A DNA stretch of 10,499 nucleotides from Desulfobacterales bacterium. GTDB lineage: Bacteria > Desulfobacterota > DSM-4660 > Desulfatiglandales > Desulfatiglandaceae. Shown here one piece after another: positions 6,598 to 10,499 of this stretch (positions are counted from its first letter, which is position 1; each line of letters begins with the position of its first letter). The notes beneath the pieces were generated by a model. That model saw only the letters and a program-made list of their open reading frames with translations. It did no database searches and was not told where the DNA came from. Where the stretch lies: assembly GCA_021107495.1 (NCBI GenBank), contig JAIOSR010000300.1, positions 1 through 10,499 on the forward strand, in the 5' to 3' direction. Position numbers and translations under genes: made by a program.

Positions 6598-7283
6598 AGC
6601 CCCGGAAAATAGATGTAATAACGCGCGACGCATATGTCTGGTGTGTTTCCCTGGAAGTGGATAAGGCTTCGCTGGAATCGTTTCAGCTGTTCCTCTCAAA
6701 AGATGAACGCAATAAAATCAAACGGCTTCGATTCGAAAAGGCGAGAAACAATTTCATAGCCGCCCGATACTATTTGAGACTTATTGTCGCGCCCTATCTG
6801 AATGCCGAACCCGAGGATTTGGAATTTAAATACAATCGTTACGGAAAACCCCTGTTGACGGGAAAATTCGAAAACACGGGGACATGCTTTAACATGTCTC
6901 ACTCACATGGCCTGGCGCTTTATGCAATAATGTCGGGGCAGGCAGTGGGGGTTGATATCGAAAAAGTGCGGCCTGACCTTGACTGCATTAAGATAGCAGA
7001 GCGCTACTTTTCACCGCAAGAGGTGGAAGCCTTGCGAAGACTGCCCAAGGATCCGCAAAGACAGGGGTTCTTCAACTGCTGGACCCGCAAAGAGGCCTAC
7101 TTGAAGGCAAAAGGGGAGGGTTTTTCTTCCCCTGCTGACCGGTTCCAAGTCTCCCTTGCTCCCGGTGAACCAGCCGCGCTGCTCGGTCATAGTTCGGACC
7201 CCTCGGAAGTTTCCAAATGGTCCATCGAGGACCTTGATGTGGGTGGCGGTTACACGGCAGCACTTGCAGTGGAAGTCACCTGA
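6594..7283 (+). CDS. Sfp-type 4'-phosphopantetheinyl transferase (PfaE-like)
   Basis: It transfers phosphopantetheine from coenzyme A to a serine of acyl carrier domains, activating them. From a GTG start at 6594 the protein has 229 residues, the usual Sfp-family size. Visible motifs are the basic AARYYLR helix (about 56-62), NMSHS (100-104), GVDIE (119-123, Mg ligands Asp121 and Glu123) and WTRKEAYLK (163-171, Glu167 and Lys171). GTG 6594 is preferred because it overlaps the oleA stop as GTGA, which suggests translational coupling. GTG 6591 and TTG 6570 are in-frame alternatives; GGGG at 6582-6585 could serve as ribosome binding site. None of the Ole enzymes here has a carrier domain, so the likely target is the tandem ACPs expected in the partner Pfa subunit, the role of PfaE. 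That assignment rests on context. Confidence 0.93.
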   Translation: MKPRKIDVITRDAYVWCVSLEVDKASLESFQLFLSKDERNKIKRLRFEKARNNFIAARYYLRLIVAPYLNAEPEDLEFKYNRYGKPLLTGKFENTGTCFNMSHSHGLALYAIMSGQAVGVDIEKVRPDLDCIKIAERYFSPQEVEALRRLPKDPQRQGFFNCWTRKEAYLKAKGEGFSSPADRFQVSLAPGEPAALLGHSSDPSEVSKWSIEDLDVGGGYTAALAVEVT

Positions 7284-7339
7284 CATTTCTGTAAGTAACT
7301 GAGCGGCTTGACGTACGAAATCAAAAAAAGAATGGTCAC

Positions 7340-8215
7340 ATGAAAATCCCTAAACATCTCTATCCCTTTGAAGGGCAATACCTTAATCTGAACGGCCTCC
7401 GCTATCATTACCTGGATGAAGGGACGGGTGAACCCGTTGTCATGGTACACGGAAACCCCACCTGGTCATTTTATTACCGGGAGCTGGTCAAGGCCCTGAA
7501 AGGCTCCTATCGCACCATTGTACCGGATCACGTGGGGTGCGGTTTCTCGGATAAGCCTGATGATGAGCATTATCATTATACCCTCGCCCGGCGCGTGGAC
7601 GATCTTGAGTCCCTTTTAAGGCATCTTAAAATTAATGAAAATATCACCTTGATACTTCACGACTGGGGAGGGATGATCGGAATGGCCTATGCCGTAAGGC
7701 ATCCCGAAAGCATAGGCCGAATTGTACTTTTGAATACTGCCGCGTTTCATAAGCCCGACACCAAACCTTTTCCCTGGCTCCTGTGGCTTTCCCGCGACCT
7801 GGGTCTTGGCGCACTGCTCATTAAAAGATTCAATGCCTTCAGCCGCGTGGCCGCGCGCATATGCTGCAGACGCAAGCCGATGCCCAAAGAAGTCCGCAAG
7901 GCCTACTGTGCCCCGTATGAGGAAAACAGCATTGCCACGTTGATGTTTGTCAAAGATATTCCCCTGCGACCCGGAGACGAGGCTTATGATCTGGTAACCG
8001 AGGTGCAGGAAAAACTTTCAATGTTTCGACATGTTCCCGTGCTCATCTGCTGGGGAGATAAGGACTTTGTGTTTGATAAACATTTTTTAAAGAAGTGGAC
8101 TGACATTTTTCCGCAGGTTCAGGTCAATCGTTTTGCGGACTGCGGCCATTATGTACTCGAAGACGCAACGGAAGAAATTACCGGCCTCATTCAGGAATTT
8201 TTGAAAAAAGAGTAA
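7340..8215 (+). CDS. oleB: OleB, alpha/beta-hydrolase beta-lactone decarboxylase (haloalkane-dehalogenase-like)
   Basis: This 291-residue protein has an alpha/beta-hydrolase fold. The oxyanion region is HGNPTWSFYYR (from His38, with Asn39), the nucleophile is Asp108 in LHDWGG, and the catalytic His is His270 in ADCGHYVLED; Asp242 in WGDKDF is a plausible acid. This is the haloalkane dehalogenase constellation, which OleB shares. OleB decarboxylates cis-beta-lactones to cis-olefins. A cap domain occupies about residues 135-225. Its place between oleA and oleC decides in favour of OleB; a true dehalogenase or epoxide hydrolase cannot be excluded from sequence alone. The start gives MKIPKHLYPF, matching the usual OleB N-terminus, but the ribosome binding site is weak. 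It lies 56 bp after the PPTase gene, so it is probably in the same transcript. Confidence 0.88.
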   Translation: MKIPKHLYPFEGQYLNLNGLRYHYLDEGTGEPVVMVHGNPTWSFYYRELVKALKGSYRTIVPDHVGCGFSDKPDDEHYHYTLARRVDDLESLLRHLKINENITLILHDWGGMIGMAYAVRHPESIGRIVLLNTAAFHKPDTKPFPWLLWLSRDLGLGALLIKRFNAFSRVAARICCRRKPMPKEVRKAYCAPYEENSIATLMFVKDIPLRPGDEAYDLVTEVQEKLSMFRHVPVLICWGDKDFVFDKHFLKKWTDIFPQVQVNRFADCGHYVLEDATEEITGLIQEFLKKE

Positions 8216-8536
8216 AAACTTTTTGACAGGATTTACAGGATGGACTGGATTTATTTTTCTATTTGCCATTTTAAAAATCTTCGCTTTAGGCGAAAAGCTT
8301 TGGCATTAAAGCAAGCGTTGCACCACCCACTCGCCGCGCTCGTTAGAGACACAAAGAGCACAGAGTTTGGAAAAATCGATAAAGAGATAATATTCCAAAG
8401 GATTGCTAAAAATGATAAATCATTGGGAGGGCCGCTATGCGGGTTTCTTAGCGATCCTTTTTACCGATTCGTCCACTCTCTCGGCATTCTCGGTGACTCA
8501 GTGGTTAAATAGAATTTAGTGTGTTGAGATATAGAA

Positions 8537-8548
8537 CGGCTTCAGCCG
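8537..8548. repeat. Short hairpin CGGC-TTCA-GCCG
   Basis: A perfect 4-bp stem encloses the tetraloop TTCA. Together with the hairpin 30 bp downstream it forms a pair like those in REP doublets. No T-run follows, so it is unlikely to be a terminator. Confidence 0.5.
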
Positions 8549-8577
8549 ATTAAGTGACTTTCAATCATACGAGAAAT

Positions 8578-8597
8578 CTACCTGCTTTAGCAGGTAG
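8578..8597. repeat. Perfect 8-bp-stem hairpin CTACCTGC-TTTA-GCAGGTAG
   Basis: Eight base pairs close the tetraloop TTTA, followed by TAGTTTGTTTAAT. The moderately T-rich tail gives weak terminator character for transcripts coming from oleB. A REP-type repeat is equally likely given the paired hairpin upstream. Confidence 0.6.
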
Positions 8598-8604
8598 TAG
8601 TTTG

Positions 8605-8646
8605 TTTAATCTTGTTAATCCTGTTATCCTGTCAAGAAAAAGTTCT
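8605..8646. repeat. Right-hand copy of the TTGACAGGAT-type repeat, inverted relative to 8216-8243
   Basis: The stretch contains AATCCTGTTATCCTGTCAAG and an AAAAAGTTCTT tail. Its reverse complement matches the left-hand copy just after the oleB stop (ACTTTTTGACAGGAT, then ACAGGAT) with a few substitutions and a short insertion. The right-hand copy ends about 20 bp before the oleC start. Confidence 0.7.
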
Positions 8647-8667
8647 TAAAGACTAACGAGATACATA

Positions 8668-10338
8668 ATGTCGACACATGATTTCGTCAATATCGCCTCT
8701 TTTCTGCCCGTGATGGCCGAAAAGCAGCCCCATGAGCGGGCCATTATCGTTCCCAGGGGCCGGGACAGGGACGGGGGGCCCACATACACTCATTACACTT
8801 TTGAGCAATTGAATAAGGAAAGTGATTGCATTGCCCGCGGCCTTGAAGCGATCGGTATAGGCCGGGGTGTGCGCACTGCCTTAATGGTCGGGCCCAGCCT
8901 GGAATTTTTTGCCCTGACCTTTGCCATATTCAAGGCGGGCGCCGTGCCCGTAGTTATTGACCCGGGAATAGGAATCAAGAACCTCAAGAAGTGCCTGGCA
9001 CAGGCCGAACCCGAGGCCTTTATCGGGATCCCCAAGGCCCACGTGGCTCGTATCCTCTTCGGGTGGGGCAAAAAGACCATCAGGACCACTGTTACCGTGG
9101 GCAGGCGCCTGTTCTGGGGAGGTCTCAGCCTTGAACAGGTAAAGAAAAAAGGGCAATCGAATACGCCTTATGAGATGGCCCGGACAGAGGGCCATGAGAT
9201 GGCGGCTGTCCTTTTTACGAGCGGGGGTACGGGTACCCCCAAGGGGGCCATCTATACCCACGCCAACTTTGCGGCCCAGGTTGAAATAATCCGCAAGACA
9301 TACGGCATTGTACCCGGTGAAATCGACCTCGCCACTTTCCCCCTCTTTGCCCTGTTCGATCCCGCCCTGGGCATGACCACTGTCGTCCCGGACATGGACC
9401 CTACCCGTCCCGCCCATGTTGACCCGGAAAAAATAATCGAAGCCATCAAAGACTTCGACATAACCAATATGTTCGGTTCCCCGGCACTGATTAATCGCGT
9501 GGGACGTTACGGGGCCGAAAATGGCGTAAAGCTTCCTACCCTTCGCCGCATCATTGCGGCCGGCGCGCCCATGCCCCCTGCCGTATTGGAACGATTCTGC
9601 ACCATGCTATCCCCCGATACCCAGGTCTTTACCGGTTTCGGGGCAACCGAGTCCATGCCTGTCTGCTCCATAGGGAGCCATGAAATCCTGGGGGAGACAA
9701 GACACGGGACAGATGAAGGCAAAGGGGTGTGTGTCGGCCGCCCGGTTGAGGATGTGACAGTTTCCGTGATCAAAATAACGGATACACCAATACCCGAATG
9801 GGATGACGCGTTAAAGCTTGCCACAAATGAAATAGGAGAGATCACGGTCAAAGGTCCCGTTGTTACCAGTGCCTATTACAAGAAAGAAGAGGCAACCGGA
9901 CTTGCAAAAATTTATGAACCGGACGGCAAAGGGTTATGGCACCGCATGGGGGATCTGGGCTTTTTCGACCAAAAGGGCAGACTGTGGTTTTGCGGCAGAA
10001 AATCCCAGAGGGTAATAACCGAATCATGGACCCTTTTCACCATCCCCTGCGAGGGTGTGTTCAACACGCATCCTGATGTGTACAGGACCGCACTGGCGGG
10101 CGTTAATGTGCATGGAACCATTCAACCGGTCTTGTGCGTTGAGTTGGAAGAGGGTTCAAAGGATGTGGATAAGGAAAAAGTAAAACAGGAACTCCTTGAG
10201 CTTGGCGCGTCAAAGCCCCACACCAAAGACATCAGGACCATTCTGTTCCACGACTCCTTTCCCGTGGATATTCGACATAACGCGAAAATATTCCGCGATA
10301 AACTCGGTGTGTGGGCACAAAAGAATCTGACAGGATAA
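8668..10338 (+). CDS. oleC: OleC, ATP-dependent beta-lactone synthetase (AMP-forming synthetase superfamily)
   Basis: This 556-residue member of the ANL (acyl-CoA synthetase / luciferase) superfamily has the phosphate-binding loop TSGGTGTPKG (184-193), the adenylation motif GFGATE (323-328), MGDLG with Asp429, the hinge region GRLWFCGRK (437-445) and a C-terminal lysine, Lys540, in the RHNAK motif of OleC-type proteins. OleC adenylates a 2-alkyl-3-hydroxy acid and closes it to a beta-lactone, the substrate of OleB. Family length and N-terminus (NIASFLPVMAEKQP) fit OleC. Synteny with oleA and oleB favours this over a long-chain acyl-CoA ligase. It is a separate gene, not fused to oleB. No strong ribosome binding site precedes ATG 8668, and repeat DNA ends about 20 bp upstream, so its native expression signals may be displaced or weak. 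The protein appears intact. Confidence 0.9.
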   Translation: MSTHDFVNIASFLPVMAEKQPHERAIIVPRGRDRDGGPTYTHYTFEQLNKESDCIARGLEAIGIGRGVRTALMVGPSLEFFALTFAIFKAGAVPVVIDPGIGIKNLKKCLAQAEPEAFIGIPKAHVARILFGWGKKTIRTTVTVGRRLFWGGLSLEQVKKKGQSNTPYEMARTEGHEMAAVLFTSGGTGTPKGAIYTHANFAAQVEIIRKTYGIVPGEIDLATFPLFALFDPALGMTTVVPDMDPTRPAHVDPEKIIEAIKDFDITNMFGSPALINRVGRYGAENGVKLPTLRRIIAAGAPMPPAVLERFCTMLSPDTQVFTGFGATESMPVCSIGSHEILGETRHGTDEGKGVCVGRPVEDVTVSVIKITDTPIPEWDDALKLATNEIGEITVKGPVVTSAYYKKEEATGLAKIYEPDGKGLWHRMGDLGFFDQKGRLWFCGRKSQRVITESWTLFTIPCEGVFNTHPDVYRTALAGVNVHGTIQPVLCVELEEGSKDVDKEKVKQELLELGASKPHTKDIRTILFHDSFPVDIRHNAKIFRDKLGVWAQKNLTG

Positions 10339-10435
10339 CCTCCCCTCCTCTTACGGGAGTGGATGGCTGCAAGGCTACAGGAACATCCGTAGTTTTATGT
10401 AAGGAATTGAAAAAAATGCAAAGTAGGACATTAAC

Positions 10436-10465
10436 TTTTTCTCTGCCGGAATCGGCAGAGGAAAA
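10436..10465. repeat. Strong hairpin CTCTGCCG-GAAT-CGGCAGAG with flanking T and A tracts
   Basis: A perfect 8-bp stem (10441-10448 with 10453-10460) encloses the loop GAAT. The flanking TTTTT (10436-10440) and GAAAA (10461-10465) extend pairing by up to five positions including one wobble. On the + strand the tract after the stem is A-rich, so it is not a standard intrinsic terminator for oleC, though a long extended stem could still pause or protect a transcript 3' end. Confidence 0.6.
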
Positions 10466-10495
10466 TGTCTGTGTTTGTCTGTGTGTGTCTGTGGC
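10466..10495. repeat. GT-rich tandem decamer-like repeat
   Basis: The units GTGTTTGTCT (10471-10480) and GTGTGTGTCT (10481-10490) are tandem decamers flanked by partial copies (TGTCT before, GTGG after). The segment ends in GTGGCTAAA, resembling the GTGGTTAAA at the end of a repeat segment near 8509. No function is evident. Confidence 0.5.
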
Positions 10496-10499
10496 TAAA

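Larger units (their letters stand above)
8216..8667. other. 452-bp repeat-filled spacer between oleB and oleC
   Basis: No believable gene is present; a 90-codon open frame at 8240-8512 is composed of repeat DNA. Inverted copies of a short repeat bound the region: TTGACAGGAT at 8223-8232 with ACAGGAT at 8235-8241 on the left, and their reverse complements at 8626-8635 and 8618-8624 on the right. Inside are a TTCGC/GCGAA hairpin (8280-8294), a segment ACACAAAGAGCACAGAG (about 8350-8366), a segment ending in GTGACTCAGTGGTTAAA (to 8509) and two compact hairpins listed separately. From memory, such phrases recur between genes of many anaerobes; I could not verify this. Confidence 0.75.
10339..10499. 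other. Non-coding 3' flank after oleC
   Basis: No open frame of note begins here before the window ends. It contains GGATG...CATCC (about 10361-10388), an A-rich stretch near 10408-10417, a strong hairpin and a GT-rich repeat, both listed separately. No start of an oleD reductase gene is recognisable. Confidence 0.6.

Noticed and set aside
6079..6699. 206-codon minus-strand open frame
   Set aside because: It lies opposite oleA and the start of the PPTase gene, both with clear catalytic motifs. Its own translation shows no domain, so it is a shadow frame.
7340..8215. Haloalkane dehalogenase as the primary call
   Set aside because: Active-site residues fit dehalogenases, but OleB shares them, and the position between oleA and oleC supports OleB.
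8240..8512. 90-codon + strand open frame between oleB and oleC
   Set aside because: It begins inside the boundary repeat and runs through hairpins and repeat-like DNA. It has no ribosome binding site, and its peptide has no recognisable domain or believable composition.
8881..9417. 178-codon minus-strand open frame opposite oleC
   Set aside because: It overlaps the ATP-binding region of oleC and has no domain or start signals of its own.
8668..10338. Long-chain acyl-CoA synthetase (FadD-like) as the primary call
   Set aside because: Superfamily motifs alone would allow it, but the RHNAK C-terminal motif, the OleC-like N-terminus and the ole gene context favour OleC.
10436..10465. Intrinsic terminator of oleC
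   Set aside because: The hairpin is strong, but on the + strand it is followed by A and GT-rich DNA rather than a T-run, so I list it only as a hairpin.

Overview
The window looks like chromosomal DNA from an anaerobic, probably uncultured bacterium of the Desulfobacterota (former Deltaproteobacteria). The lineage is inferred from the gene content (a PUFA-synthase gene directly followed by ole hydrocarbon genes) and from the repeat-rich spacers. There is no rRNA or other phylogenetic marker, so it is moderately supported at best. All convincing genes lie on the + strand.

Layout: 1-5136 is the 3' part of a very large pfaC-type gene (polyunsaturated fatty acid / secondary lipid synthase subunit) that enters from upstream. 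Its visible domains are a chain-length-factor ketosynthase-like domain, an acyltransferase and two double-hotdog dehydratases. 5137-5553 is a repeat-filled spacer with a REP-like palindrome and a 184-bp element with 24-bp perfect terminal inverted repeats. 5554-6597 is oleA (thiolase-fold condensing enzyme). 6594-7283 is an Sfp-type phosphopantetheinyl transferase overlapping the end of oleA. 7340-8215 is oleB (beta-lactone decarboxylase, alpha/beta hydrolase). 8216-8667 is a second repeat-rich spacer bounded by inverted copies of a short repeat. 8668-10338 is oleC (beta-lactone synthetase, AMP-forming superfamily). 10339-10499 is non-coding, with a strong hairpin and a GT-rich repeat. An oleD reductase is required by the known pathway but is not in the window; it may lie just downstream or elsewhere.

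How the genes fit together (inference from known families): the Pfa megasynthase builds polyunsaturated acyl chains on acyl carrier domains that need activation by the PPTase. OleA would condense two acyl thioesters head to head, OleD would reduce the beta-keto acid, OleC would close a beta-lactone and OleB would decarboxylate it to a cis-olefin. The arrangement predicts a long-chain polyunsaturated hydrocarbon, comparable to the polyene hydrocarbon that Shewanella makes with separately encoded pfa and ole genes.

The most unusual sequence-level signal is a set of 7-bp tandem repeats inside the pfaC reading frame at four places, plus a palindromic repeat that supplies its last residues and stop codon. 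All of them leave the frame open.
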